Assembly: GCA_007827375.1 (NCBI GenBank) | Contig: VISH01000002.1 | Span: forward strand, 3,187,001-3,251,000 | Direction: 5' to 3' | DNA length: 64,000 nt | From: Alteromonadaceae bacterium 2753L.S.0a.02 | GTDB lineage: Bacteria > Pseudomonadota > Gammaproteobacteria > Pseudomonadales > Cellvibrionaceae | Part shown: piece after piece, positions 33,335 to 42,221 of the stretch | Numbering within the stretch: the first letter of the stretch is position 1 | How the letters are laid out: each line of letters starts with the position of its first letter | Notes under the pieces: generated by a model | Database searches by the model: none | What the model was told of the DNA's origin: nothing | Seen by the model: only the letters and a program-made list of their open reading frames with translations | Translations under genes and position numbers: made by a program

Positions 33335-34160
33335 CGATTCACCCTCTTGTATTAATTTGTGCAATCTAAGAAAGCACCTATCGTTTTTTCATCCTTGGTA
33401 GTTCTTTGTGGCTTACCCCCAGGTAGCCAACTTACAGGTGAAATAAGGAAACACACTAACATACATGTATACATTCCTAATTTCGACACCAATGCTATGC
33501 CTCCCGCTTGTGGGTCGTCAATCCCAGTCAGAGGGTCTCTGCACCACAGACATCAATAGTATTAATACAAGACAAATAAACCCCAAATAATGAATTCGGG
33601 GGTACGGATTTCTGTCAACCAAGCGCTGTTCAAACCCCGCCACCAGTACCTAAATAGAAAAATTACGGACCCCTTTTAAGACGTAAAATTTGACGTTTGG
33701 ATTCAATGATTACGTACAGCTGAAAGGAAAATCACTTTTTAAGCAGTTATTTTTGTGGAATATCAACGGTGCAGGCTTCCATAAACCACCAGCTGGTCTC
33801 GCACCCATAAACTTTGCTTCGAGGTCATTAATAAATATTGAAATTGCTCACATTTCAGCTGATAAGGCCTCGTGAACGTAATTAAATGGCTTAGTGTAGC
33901 GAGGGTTTTGCTTGTAACGCTAAAGCTTGGGCTAAAGCTGCGGAGGTTTTCTAACGCTTAATTTCTCTCCGTCACGGTAATGACCATTAATTTATTGAGG
34001 TTTTTTAAGGTTTAGGGAGGGATTGACTGGGGCCTTTCCTCGCCCCCACGCTGAATTCGCCAGCGAGGCCGGGGCTCTAAATCGCTACTGGCAATTTGCC
34101 GAACGGCGCACATGAAACCGCTGGCATCTGGGCATTTGGATGCGGTGGAGTATTCTTATC
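33335..34160. other. Intergenic stretch upstream of the TonB receptor
   Basis: About 800 bases without a supported gene. It should contain the receptor promoter and leader between about 33340 and 33560. Open frames seen on the plus strand at 33359-33559 and 33690-33875 have no ribosome-binding site or recognisable family. A short repeat CCTCCC/GGGAGG-like element occurs near 33500; nothing else stands out. Confidence 0.4.
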
Positions 34161-34164
34161 AAAT

Positions 34165-34234
34165 CCTCCCTCTCCGCCATACAAAAAAGCCCCGCAGTTT
34201 CGTGCGGGGCTTTTTTGTATGGCGGAGAGGGAGG
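34165..34234. repeat. 32-bp perfect inverted repeat overlapping the tRNA-Ser 3' end
   Basis: Bases 34165-34196 are the exact reverse complement of 34203-34234, with a six-base loop. The right arm includes the encoded CCA, acceptor strand and beginning of the T arm of tRNA-Ser; the inner part is the terminator hairpin. The left arm therefore carries an inverted copy of the tRNA 3' end that has no function in the tRNA itself. Confidence 0.9.
34183..34216 (-). terminator. Rho-independent terminator of tRNA-Ser
   Basis: A GC-rich stem GCCCCGCA/TGCGGGGC with a six-base loop and six A/T pairs on its outer side, immediately after the tRNA CCA on the minus strand. The symmetrical A and T runs would let it stop transcription from both sides. 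Confidence 0.85.
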
Positions 34235-34309
34235 GATTCGAACCCTCGATACCGGTCAAGGTATACTCCCTTAGCAGGGGAGCGCCTTCGGCCACTCGGC
34301 CACCTCTCC
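34220..34309 (-). tRNA. tRNA-Ser (anticodon GCU)
   Basis: A 90-base class II tRNA on the minus strand: acceptor GGAGAGG/CCTCTCC, anticodon arm with loop CTGCTAA (anticodon GCT), a long variable arm (GTATACC...GGTATC region), T arm GAGGG-TTCGAAT-CCCTC, discriminator G and encoded CCA. It stands downstream of csrA on the same strand, an arrangement common in gammaproteobacteria. Confidence 0.96.
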
Positions 34310-34448
34310 GAAATCGATATGTGTGTTTTGGTCGGACTTTCGTGCTCTATTATTCTGTTTTTGGGCCCCGTTTTGTCAAGTCGCTTTTGTGGGGGCGCGA
34401 TAATAGCAATTTAATCAGAGAAATCAAAGGTTTAGTTAGAAATTTCTC

Positions 34449-34486
34449 AAAAATAAAAGCCAAAGCGCAAACATGCCGCTTTGGCT
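34449..34486 (-). terminator. Terminator of csrA
   Basis: AGCCAAAGCG (34458-34467) pairs perfectly with CGCTTTGGCT (34477-34486); on the minus strand the stem is followed by TTTTATTTTT. It separates csrA from tRNA-Ser. Confidence 0.85.
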
Positions 34487-34523
34487 TCTAATTTTGCGGC
34501 GTGGCGGCCGCTCGATGTAATCG

Positions 34524-34718
34524 TTAACTGTTGCCCAGTTCGCCCTGTTCCTGTTTTTCACGTTGTATACGTTGATATATTTCTTCTCGGTGTACCGCGA
34601 TTTCTTTGGGGGCATTTACGCCGATACGAACTTGGTTACCCTTCACACCCAGCACGGTTACGGTTACATCATCGCCTACCATTAGGGTTTCGCCAATTCG
34701 GCGGGTCAAAATTAACAT
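34524..34718 (-). CDS. csrA: Carbon storage regulator CsrA/RsmA
   Basis: A 64-residue RNA-binding protein that matches CsrA throughout: MLILTRRIGETLMVGDDVTV, GVKGNQVRIGVNAPKEIAVH, REEIYQRIQ. The RNA-contacting residues of the first strand (L4, R6, R7) and of the V/R/E block near residue 42-46 are present. CsrA dimers bind GGA motifs in mRNA leaders to control translation and stability, governing carbon storage, motility and biofilm. It has a short C-terminal extension (EKQEQGELGNS). The ATG is preceded by AAGGAGA. Downstream of lysC on the same strand, as in Pseudomonas and relatives. Confidence 0.98.
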   Translation of the reverse strand: MLILTRRIGETLMVGDDVTVTVLGVKGNQVRIGVNAPKEIAVHREEIYQRIQREKQEQGELGNS

Positions 34719-34973
34719 TTATTGTCTCCTTAAATTCTTCCTGCTCTGCCAGCGAATGGTGTTGTTAACACCAGTCGCCGCTGGTGGTTATCTTAACCAG
34801 TCCTGCTATTTTTTTATAAAGCTATAGTGTACATGACAGTTTTAGCACGGACAGCAGTTTTAAACCAGCCAACTTTTTGATTTGATAGCAAATATCGAAA
34901 GCGTGCAACGGAGTATGCCACGCTTGTCACTCATATCAACAATTGTAACACTAATTTGCGGGGTTAATAGCAA

Positions 34974-36194
34974 TTACTTATCAAGCTCAAAGGCTGAATG
35001 CAGTGCGCGAACCGCAAGCTCCAGGTATTTCTCTCCAATTATCACGGTAATTTTGATTTCGGAGGTGGTTATCATCTGGATGTTAATATTTTCGTTGGCA
35101 AGCGCCGTGAACATGGTTGACGCAACCCCTGCGTGGGAACGCATGCCTACTCCCACAATCGATATTTTAGCGATTTTGTCGTCGCCGATAACCTCCCTGG
35201 CACCCAATTCCTGAGCGACAGCTTCAAGTACCTGCTGCGCTTTTTTATGGTCATTTCGGTGCACGGTAAAGGTAATATCATTTGTGTTGTCTGCTGCAAT
35301 ATTTTGCACAATGACATCTATTTCAATGTTTGCTTCGCCGAGCGGTGCAAGCACTTTCGAGGCAACACCGGGCGCATCTGGCACACCAAGAATGGATATT
35401 TTCGCTTCATCCCTGTTAAAGGCTATCCCTGACACAACAGGTTGTTCCATCTTATCGTCTTCCTCATCGAGTGTAATTAGAGTGCCGGGACCATCCTGAA
35501 AACTGGATAACACCCGCAGCGGAACCTTGTATTTACCTGCAAATTCAACCGAACGAATTTGCAAAACCTTTGAGCCCTGACTGGCCATCTCCAACATTTC
35601 TTCAAATGTTATCTTATCGAGGCGCTTGGCGCTGTCGACCACTCGTGGATCGGTGGTGTAAACACCATCTACGTCGGTGTATATTTGACATTCATCCGCT
35701 TGTAAAGCTGCGGCCAAGGCAACGCCGGTGGTGTCTGAACCGCCACGACCCAAAGTAGTAATGTTGCCCTGTTCATCAACCCCCTGAAAACCCGCAACCA
35801 CGACGACCCGGCCAGCGCTAAGATCTGCCTTCATGTTGGCCACATCGATATCCTGAATACGCGCTTTGGTATGGGCATTGTCGGTTAGAATACGAACCTG
35901 AGTGCCAGTATACGAACGCGCATCGTAGCCGTTTTCCTTTAGGGCCATACATAACAGAGCAATGGTCACCTGCTCTCCTGTTGCGACCAACACATCCATT
36001 TCTCGCGGATCAGGGGTGGCTTGAATATCGTTGGCCAACGCAATCAGGCGATTAGTCTCACCGCTCATTGCGGAAACCACTATCACCATGTCGTGACCGT
36101 TGTCTCGAAAGCCTGCAATTTTTGCGGCTATCGCTTTGATTTTGTCGGTGGTACCTACCGAGGTACCACCAAATTTTTGAACGATTAAACTCAT
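34974..36194 (-). CDS. lysC: Aspartate kinase
   Basis: A 406-residue protein. The N-terminal KFGGTSVG and the TTLGRGGSDTTGVALAAAL block mark the aspartokinase catalytic domain; the C-terminal about 150 residues hold two ACT domains (ISILGVPDAPGVASKVL and ISIVGVGMRSHAGVASTMF), the site of allosteric feedback by lysine/threonine. It catalyses ATP-dependent phosphorylation of aspartate, the first step to lysine, threonine, methionine and diaminopimelate. It follows alaS by 95 bases on the same strand and precedes csrA, the usual gammaproteobacterial order. I see no lysine riboswitch in the short gap before it. Length is normal. Confidence 0.97.
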   Translation of the reverse strand: MSLIVQKFGGTSVGTTDKIKAIAAKIAGFRDNGHDMVIVVSAMSGETNRLIALANDIQATPDPREMDVLVATGEQVTIALLCMALKENGYDARSYTGTQVRILTDNAHTKARIQDIDVANMKADLSAGRVVVVAGFQGVDEQGNITTLGRGGSDTTGVALAAALQADECQIYTDVDGVYTTDPRVVDSAKRLDKITFEEMLEMASQGSKVLQIRSVEFAGKYKVPLRVLSSFQDGPGTLITLDEEDDKMEQPVVSGIAFNRDEAKISILGVPDAPGVASKVLAPLGEANIEIDVIVQNIAADNTNDITFTVHRNDHKKAQQVLEAVAQELGAREVIGDDKIAKISIVGVGMRSHAGVASTMFTALANENINIQMITTSEIKITVIIGEKYLELAVRALHSAFELDK

Positions 36195-36289
36195 CGAGGT
36201 TTATGCCTCTTTCCTGAGAGCTGTATTTAGCCGGGTAATATTGATTCCAGCTGTTAGAAAATCCATATCGACAAATCGGACTTATCGAT

Positions 36290-38890
36290 TTAACTGGAAA
36301 TGTTCGCCTCAACCCAAGGTACAACGCTTGCCATAGCCTCAGGCAAGGCAGACACCTCAGAGCCTGCACCCTGCGCCATATCAGGTCTTCCACCACCTTT
36401 ACCGCCAACTTGTTGCGCGACCATTTTAAGAATATCCCCGGCCTTGATACGGTTGGTTGAATCAGCACTTACGCCAACAGCAAATGCGATCTTGTCGTCA
36501 TTCACGGCCGCGAGCACTATGGCACAACTGCCGAGTTTGTTCTTAAGCTGGTCGAGGGTATCTCTTAGTGATTTACCGTCAACACCTTGCAGCGTCTTGG
36601 TCAGCACTTTGATACCCTTGACGTCCACCGATTCGCCGAGCCACTCATCCGCAGATGCGGCAGCGAGCTTGCTCTTGAGTGCTGCCAATTCCTTCTCGAG
36701 TTGCTTGTTATGGTGTAAAACCTGTTCCAGCTTGTCGGTTACGGTTTCGGGTGTCGACTTAAGGGTGGCGTTAATGCTATTCAAAATCGAGGTTTGATGT
36801 TCTATCACATCCAAGGCTTTTTGCCCGGTGTAAGCTTCAATGCGACGTACACCGGCCGCGATACCACTTTCGGAGATCACGCGGAGTAATCCAATATCCC
36901 CGGTTCGGTTAACATGTGTACCGCCACACAGCTCCACTGAAAAACCGTCGCCCATGGTAAGTACACGTACTTCGTCTCCGTATTTCTCGCCAAATAACAT
37001 CATTGCGCCTTTATTTTTGGCGCTCTCCATATCGCACAACTCAGTTGTAACTGCGGTATTTTTTCGAATTTCGGCGTTAACAATACGTTCTATTTCTAAC
37101 AGTTCTACGGGCTTTACCGCTTCAAAATGAGAAAAATCAAATCTCAGACGTTGCGAGTCGACCAAAGAACCCTTCTGAGAGACGTGCTCTCCCAAAACCT
37201 GTCGTAAGGCGGCATGCAAAAGGTGAGTGGCGGAGTGATTTAACGCCGTAGCGTTACGAACTTCTGCATCGACAGTCGCGAGCACTTCATTGTCTTCAGC
37301 GATGCTGCCACTCAACATCACCCCAATATGCAAGTGATTACTGCCACTTTTCAGGCAGTCTCTCACTTCAAAACGACCTGCGACGGTAGATATAAAACCG
37401 GTATCACCCACCTGGCCTCCAGACTCCCCATAAAATGGCGTTTGAGCCAAAACTATGACGCCCTCGTCACCTTCGTTTAACTGGTTAACCTTTTCTTCGC
37501 CTTTATAAAGCGCGACTACTTTACCCGACTCCTCCAGCTGGGAGTAGCCTAAAAATTTTGTACTGCCCTCAAGATTCAAATGCGCGGTGTAATCCACTTT
37601 GAACGAACCAGATGCACGTGCTCGCGCTTTTTGTGCTTCCATTAAACGCTCATAACCAGGCATATCGAGCGTTAATTCCCGCTCGCGGGCGATGTCATTA
37701 GTCAGGTCTACCGGGAAACCATAAGTATCGTAGAGGGTAAATACGGTTTCACCGGGAATTTCACAGCCTTGCAACTGTGCCAAACTGTCTTCAAGAATCG
37801 CCATACCTTTGTCAAGTGTTTTAGCGAACTGCTCCTCTTCACCCAAAAGCACCTTGGCAATTTGCAGTTGTTTTTCTTTTAATTCAGGGTATGCCCTCCC
37901 CATCTGAGCAACAAGCGCTGGCACCAATTTGTAGAAAAACGCATCATTTTGACCTAATTTATGGCCGTGACGAATGGCTCGGCGCATGATACGTCGCAAT
38001 ACATAGCCACGCCCCTCGTTGGAAGGTAATACGCCATCGCACACCAGAAAAGCGCACGAGCGAATATGGTCAGCAATGACCCGCAACGATTTATTTTCGA
38101 GATCTTCACAATGGGTTTCAGCGGCAGCAGCATTTAGCAGTGCCTGAAAAAGATCAATCTCATAATTACTGTGTACGCCCTGCATAACAGCAGCAATGCG
38201 CTCGAGCCCCATACCAGTATCTACAGAAGGCTTCGGCAAAGGGATCAACGAGCCGTCTTGTTGGCGCTCGTACTGCATAAACACCAGATTCCAGATTTCA
38301 ATGTAGCGATCAAGATCATCATTTTCGCTTCCGGGCGGCCCACCGGGAACATTTGCCCCATGATCATAAAAAATCTCTGAGCTGGGGCCACATGGGCCTG
38401 TGTCTCCCATCTGCCAAAAATTATCTTCATCCAGGCGAGAAAATCGATCGGCACTGACTCCCACTTCCTTCAGCCAGATGTCAGCGGCTTCATCATCGCT
38501 GATGTGCACGGTTACCCAAAGTCGCTCCGGAGGCAGCCCAAGCACCTCTGTGAGAAACTGCCACCCGAACCGAATTGCGTCTCGTTTAAAATAATCACCA
38601 AAACTGAAATTTCCGAGCATTTCGAAAAAGGTGTGGTGCCGCGCTGTGTAGCCGACATTTTCTAGATCGTTATGCTTTCCCCCAGCGCGAACACAACGTT
38701 GCGAACTGGTGGCGCGACTGTATGTGCGTTTTTCAGCGCCAAGAAAAACGTCTTTAAACTGAACCATTCCAGCATTGGTAAACAATAATGTTGGATCATT
38801 CCCAGGTACCAGCGAACTGCTTGGTACGATCTCATGGCCCTGCTCGGCAAAATAGTTTAAAAACGCATCGCGTATTTCAGCACTTTTCAT
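36290..38890 (-). CDS. alaS: Alanine--tRNA ligase
   Basis: An 866-residue class II synthetase of normal length. The N-terminal catalytic core begins KSAEIRDAFLNYFAEQGHEI with motif 1 and FTNAGMVQFKDVFLG; the editing domain carries HSATHLLHAAL and CGGTHVNRTGD (about residues 560 and 660), the zinc-binding histidines and cysteine that remove misacylated Ser/Gly; the C-terminal C-Ala domain ends GGGRPDMAQGAG. It charges tRNA-Ala with alanine in the cytoplasm. Upstream of lysC on the same strand. No sign of damage. Confidence 0.98.
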   Translation of the reverse strand: MKSAEIRDAFLNYFAEQGHEIVPSSSLVPGNDPTLLFTNAGMVQFKDVFLGAEKRTYSRATSSQRCVRAGGKHNDLENVGYTARHHTFFEMLGNFSFGDYFKRDAIRFGWQFLTEVLGLPPERLWVTVHISDDEAADIWLKEVGVSADRFSRLDEDNFWQMGDTGPCGPSSEIFYDHGANVPGGPPGSENDDLDRYIEIWNLVFMQYERQQDGSLIPLPKPSVDTGMGLERIAAVMQGVHSNYEIDLFQALLNAAAAETHCEDLENKSLRVIADHIRSCAFLVCDGVLPSNEGRGYVLRRIMRRAIRHGHKLGQNDAFFYKLVPALVAQMGRAYPELKEKQLQIAKVLLGEEEQFAKTLDKGMAILEDSLAQLQGCEIPGETVFTLYDTYGFPVDLTNDIARERELTLDMPGYERLMEAQKARARASGSFKVDYTAHLNLEGSTKFLGYSQLEESGKVVALYKGEEKVNQLNEGDEGVIVLAQTPFYGESGGQVGDTGFISTVAGRFEVRDCLKSGSNHLHIGVMLSGSIAEDNEVLATVDAEVRNATALNHSATHLLHAALRQVLGEHVSQKGSLVDSQRLRFDFSHFEAVKPVELLEIERIVNAEIRKNTAVTTELCDMESAKNKGAMMLFGEKYGDEVRVLTMGDGFSVELCGGTHVNRTGDIGLLRVISESGIAAGVRRIEAYTGQKALDVIEHQTSILNSINATLKSTPETVTDKLEQVLHHNKQLEKELAALKSKLAAASADEWLGESVDVKGIKVLTKTLQGVDGKSLRDTLDQLKNKLGSCAIVLAAVNDDKIAFAVGVSADSTNRIKAGDILKMVAQQVGGKGGGRPDMAQGAGSEVSALPEAMASVVPWVEANISS

Positions 38891-38949
38891 AATGTTCAGA
38901 AAATTAACTCTTGGCAGATAATTAAAAAATAAAGTAGATGTTTAAGGGG

Positions 38950-39303
38950 CTATTTCATACCCAGGGAGCCTTCGGCAAATGTTTTATTACCTAAAATATG
39001 GAGATGTAGGTGGAATACTGTTTGCCCGGCAGCTTCGCCATTGTTGATGACTACACGGAATGCTTCATCGACCCCAAGGTGGCGGGCGATCTCTCCAACA
39101 GAGAGCATTAAATGCCCCAACAGGGCCTTATCGTCTTCTGTTGCATCCACAAGGCGCGGAATGGGTTTGCGAGGAATCACCAATACATGAGTAGGCGCCT
39201 GGGGATGAATGTCCTTGATACAGATACATTGGTCATCCTGGTAGACGATGTCTGCTGGAATTTCGCCATTGATAATTCGCGTAAACAGGGTTGGTTCGCT
39301 CAT
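38950..39303 (-). CDS. HIT-family nucleotide hydrolase (HinT-like)
   Basis: A 117-residue protein with FTRIINGEIPADIVYQDD at the start and the histidine triad HLHLHILG (about residues 98-105), preceded by GEAAGQTVF. HinT proteins hydrolyse AMP-lysine and other purine nucleoside phosphoramidates. It is encoded between alaS and a Trm112-like gene on the same strand; nineteen bases separate it from the latter. Function by family; the cellular substrate is unknown. Confidence 0.95.
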   Translation of the reverse strand: MSEPTLFTRIINGEIPADIVYQDDQCICIKDIHPQAPTHVLVIPRKPIPRLVDATEDDKALLGHLMLSVGEIARHLGVDEAFRVVINNGEAAGQTVFHLHLHILGNKTFAEGSLGMK

Positions 39304-39322
39304 GCGGCTGAATCCTCGATTC

Positions 39323-39520
39323 TTATTGACGGGTGTACTGTTCCTTTTCTTCCAACGTAAGTTCGCGTGCTTCAGTCTCCAGCATCACGGGTATGCCATC
39401 TCGAATTGGGTAGGCGAGCGCGCTTGTTGCACACACCAGTTCCTGCTTGTCTTCAACATACTCCAGAGGAGCCTTACTCACAGGACAGACAAGAATGCTG
39501 AGCAATTTTTGATCAATCAT
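39323..39520 (-). CDS. Trm112/UPF0434 family protein (YcaR-like)
   Basis: A 65-residue protein: LLSILVCPVSKAPLEYVEDK with a cysteine-containing knuckle, then YPIRDGIPVMLETEARELT. In many bacteria the motif has CPxCxG; here only one cysteine of the first pair remains (CPVSKAPL), as in most proteobacterial YcaR homologues. Trm112-like proteins serve as small partners of methyltransferases or enzymes of lipid A/cell envelope loci. It is the first gene of a pair with the HIT protein. Confidence 0.93.
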   Translation of the reverse strand: MIDQKLLSILVCPVSKAPLEYVEDKQELVCATSALAYPIRDGIPVMLETEARELTLEEKEQYTRQ

Positions 39521-39656
39521 ATTAACCCTCTTCGCTTTTTATGACGAGCTACCCGCAAGCGGGTATTTTTGGAGGGCGAATGTTACACCGGACCGGCCGC
39601 AATGTCTCTAATACCCCACCGGTCGCACCAGTTTCCATTCGTTGCGTTGAAACGTA

Positions 39657-40517
39657 TCAATCATGCGCGGTTGGTCGCTCGGGCAGCACGAGCGCGGGGT
39701 CAAGGCGTTGTTCAAACCAGTTAATACGCCAATCGAGGTGCGAACCGGTAGCGCGGCCAGTTGCCCCCATCTTGGCGATTAACTCGCCCTGCTTGAGGCG
39801 CTGCCCCGGTTTGACCAGGATTTCGCTGAGGTGAATAAACGTGGACGAGATACCATAGCCATGGTCGACAATCAGAGTACCACCGGAATAGTACATATCG
39901 TTTACAGCCAATGTGACGACTCCGCCGGCTGGCGCATAAATTGGCGTACCCACAGGCCCAGCGATATCCAAGCCATAGTGCGGCCGTTTAGGGACACCAT
40001 TGAATACCCGCTGGCTACCGTAGACACCGGTAACCGGGCCGTTTGCTGGCCAAATAAAAGACTCTCTAAAATTTAATTCTTGAGACAGTGTCTCCCTTGC
40101 AGCACGAACTTGCGCTGCATCGGCACTAATTCGCGCCAGTACCTCCTTGGGAGGACTGACATATTTCTTTTCAACACCGTTAATACGCTGGACCTTGTAC
40201 TCTCTGGATTCAACCATAAAAGTGAATTCATGAGCTTGCCCCTCACTGTTGATGAGAATCCTGACGTTGCCCGTAACATCGCGACCCAAACCGAACACGA
40301 ACTCCCCGTGGGAATCGGCGATTAATTCGCGATTTAAAATTTTAAGCTGTGCGCCTGGAGCCGTTTTACCAAACAACATGCCCCCTGGCACCCAATTCCC
40401 CTGAATTTCTAAAGGAAATGCCGGTGCATCGTTCGCAAGACTAAGCTCGCAAAAGCAAGCAAAACTTGCCAGAAGCGACAACAACACAAAGTTTTTGAGA
40501 TAATTTGTTCCAGTCAT
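39657..40517 (-). CDS. Secreted M23-family peptidoglycan peptidase-like protein
   Basis: A 286-residue protein. The ATG at 40517 begins a signal peptide (LKNFVLLSLLASFACFCELSLA). An N-terminal beta domain of about 120 residues (LEIQGNWVPGGMLFGKTAPG) precedes the M23/LytM domain: GSQRVFNGVPKRPHYGLDIAG gives the first zinc ligands (His, Asp), and ATGSHLDWRINWF occupies the HxH position. The second His is Asp, so zinc binding may differ from standard endopeptidases; I recall homologues with HLDW, so this may be a subfamily feature. Probably acts on periplasmic peptidoglycan crosslinks. It is divergent from the hydrolase gene at 40546. Confidence 0.9.
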   Translation of the reverse strand: MTGTNYLKNFVLLSLLASFACFCELSLANDAPAFPLEIQGNWVPGGMLFGKTAPGAQLKILNRELIADSHGEFVFGLGRDVTGNVRILINSEGQAHEFTFMVESREYKVQRINGVEKKYVSPPKEVLARISADAAQVRAARETLSQELNFRESFIWPANGPVTGVYGSQRVFNGVPKRPHYGLDIAGPVGTPIYAPAGGVVTLAVNDMYYSGGTLIVDHGYGISSTFIHLSEILVKPGQRLKQGELIAKMGATGRATGSHLDWRINWFEQRLDPALVLPERPTAHD

Positions 40518-40545
40518 ACCAACCAATTTTAACAGCAGATGCACC

Positions 40546-41556
40546 GTGCCGCATAAACACCATAAATCACAGATGTATACTCCGCCCTGGCATCTCCGAA
40601 ACCCACATATCCAAGCCATTTTATCCAGCTCACAAATTCGTCGTTCTGTTTTATCACAGCAGCATCAATCATTCCTAAATCAAGCAAGCTGGCAGGAGCT
40701 TGACGCCGGAGAGGGTATTACACTCGCAGGCGAACGCAACATCGCAAACAGCACGAAACCTTCAGATACGCTGGTGGTATTATTCCATGGCTGGGAAGGC
40801 TCCAGTAAGTCGAACTATATTGTTTCGGCAGCTTACCAGCTCTGCAACGCAGATTTCGATGTATTTCGGTTAAATTTTCGCGACCACGGCGATACTTATG
40901 CGCTTAATCGAGGAATTTTCAACTCGTCGTTGATCGATGAAGTTGTCGGCGCTGTAAACAATCTGCAGGAAACCACAAACTACACCCGCTACGCCATCAT
41001 GGGTTTTTCTCTGGGAGGAAATTTCGCACTACGTGTTGGCTTGCACACAGAAAAACTCGCTAAACCACTACTAGGAATATTTGCTGTTTCACCGGTCATT
41101 GATCCTGCAAACACTATGAATGTTTTGCGTAGTGGTGCATTTTGGTATGAACGCTATTTTGCTAAAAAATGGGCGACGTCTTTGCGTAAAAAACAGGAGG
41201 TTTTTCCGGAATACGACTATGGCAACACCCTTAATACACTAAAAACACTGGATGAAATGAACGAGTATTTCATCCCGAAATATACAAATTTCGATACTGT
41301 CGCGAACTACTTTCAAAGCTACACGTTAAGTGGTAACACCCTAGCCAATCTGCGCTGCCCGACATTAATACTGGCAGCTGAGGACGACCCGGTAATTCCA
41401 GTCTCCGATTTCGCCACTATTGCCCGGCCAACTCAATTGTCTGTTCAAATAACGTCTAAGGGGTCGCATTGTGCTTATCTGGAATCCTTGACAAAAGCGA
41501 GCTACGCAGACAGAACCGCTATCGAATACTTCATAAAGCTAATTGGCAAAGATTAA
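40546..41556 (+). CDS. Alpha/beta-fold hydrolase, YheT-like
   Basis: A 336-residue hydrolase. YTPPWHLRNPHIQAIL near the start is the signature of the YheT/ABHD1-3 group. The nucleophile is in GFSLGGN (about residue 147), the catalytic acid in ILAAEDDPVIP (about 280) and the histidine in SKGSHCAYLES (about 308). LFHGWEGSSKSNYI forms the oxyanion-hole region. Members are esterases of unknown natural substrate, probably lipids. The gene stands alone, divergent from the M23 gene; promoters must share the 28-base gap or lie within genes. Confidence 0.92.
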   Translation: MPHKHHKSQMYTPPWHLRNPHIQAILSSSQIRRSVLSQQHQSFLNQASWQELDAGEGITLAGERNIANSTKPSDTLVVLFHGWEGSSKSNYIVSAAYQLCNADFDVFRLNFRDHGDTYALNRGIFNSSLIDEVVGAVNNLQETTNYTRYAIMGFSLGGNFALRVGLHTEKLAKPLLGIFAVSPVIDPANTMNVLRSGAFWYERYFAKKWATSLRKKQEVFPEYDYGNTLNTLKTLDEMNEYFIPKYTNFDTVANYFQSYTLSGNTLANLRCPTLILAAEDDPVIPVSDFATIARPTQLSVQITSKGSHCAYLESLTKASYADRTAIEYFIKLIGKD

Positions 41557-41631
41557 AGGTGGAATATCTCAGAGAATACCGGTGCAAGAACAGAAGCGCT
41601 CAAAGTGGGTAAGAAGTTATTTCACCAATAA

Positions 41632-42153
41632 TCAACATTGATTTTGCAGTATCGAATCTAATTCACGAAATAAATAATCTATGTCTTGGTTACGATAACC
41701 GCGATATCTTAAAAAACTCTGCTGCTTGGCCTTTTGGTGATAATCGACAGGAGGCATACCGAATTTTTTCTGCCAAGTGCTCAGAACATGATCGCACCAC
41801 TGGTCTTCCAACGGAGCTAGGGCGATTTCGATGAGCGATGCATCTATGCCTTTTTCAACCAGTTCCATCTTAATACGGTCTGCACCAAAGCCTTTACGGC
41901 ATCGGGCACGTGCATAGGCCTCAGCAAATCGTTGGTCGGATAAATAACCATCATCGAGGAGTTTTTCAATTATTGTATTTACAGCTGTGGTAAGTGACTG
42001 GTGTTGGCTATCTTGCTTGCTGGCGAGCTTCGCACACAGTTTGGATCGCAACTCTGTAACTGAATGTTCTCTACGAGCGAGAAGCCCGACAGCAAGGTTA
42101 TAACCTTGTGACGTGAGTTGCGTTATCGCTTGATTGTTTGTTCCTATATCCAT
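41632..42153 (-). CDS. recX: Regulatory protein RecX
   Basis: A 173-residue helical protein with the three-helix repeats of RecX: LLARREHSVTELRSKLCAKL, LLDDGYLSDQRFAEAYARAR and KGFGADRIKMELVEKGIDAS. RecX caps and disassembles RecA filaments, limiting recombinase activity. It follows recA by 68 bases on the same strand, the standard pairing, and is expected to be expressed by partial readthrough from recA and so to be damage-inducible. Length is normal. Confidence 0.95.
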   Translation of the reverse strand: MDIGTNNQAITQLTSQGYNLAVGLLARREHSVTELRSKLCAKLASKQDSQHQSLTTAVNTIIEKLLDDGYLSDQRFAEAYARARCRKGFGADRIKMELVEKGIDASLIEIALAPLEDQWCDHVLSTWQKKFGMPPVDYHQKAKQQSFLRYRGYRNQDIDYLFRELDSILQNQC

Positions 42154-42221
42154 GGTAATTAGTACGCTGGGCGCAAACAGACGCTAAGCCTATTTGCGCA
42201 CTCACTTCGGTTTATCAGAAA

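Noticed and set aside
34096..34491. Frames of 100-131 codons across tRNA-Ser giving a GFEPSIP peptide
   Set aside because: This is the well-known translation artefact of tRNA T-arm sequence, not a gene.
36195..36289. Lysine riboswitch before lysC
   Set aside because: The 95-base gap after alaS is too short and lacks the paired helices of the L box.
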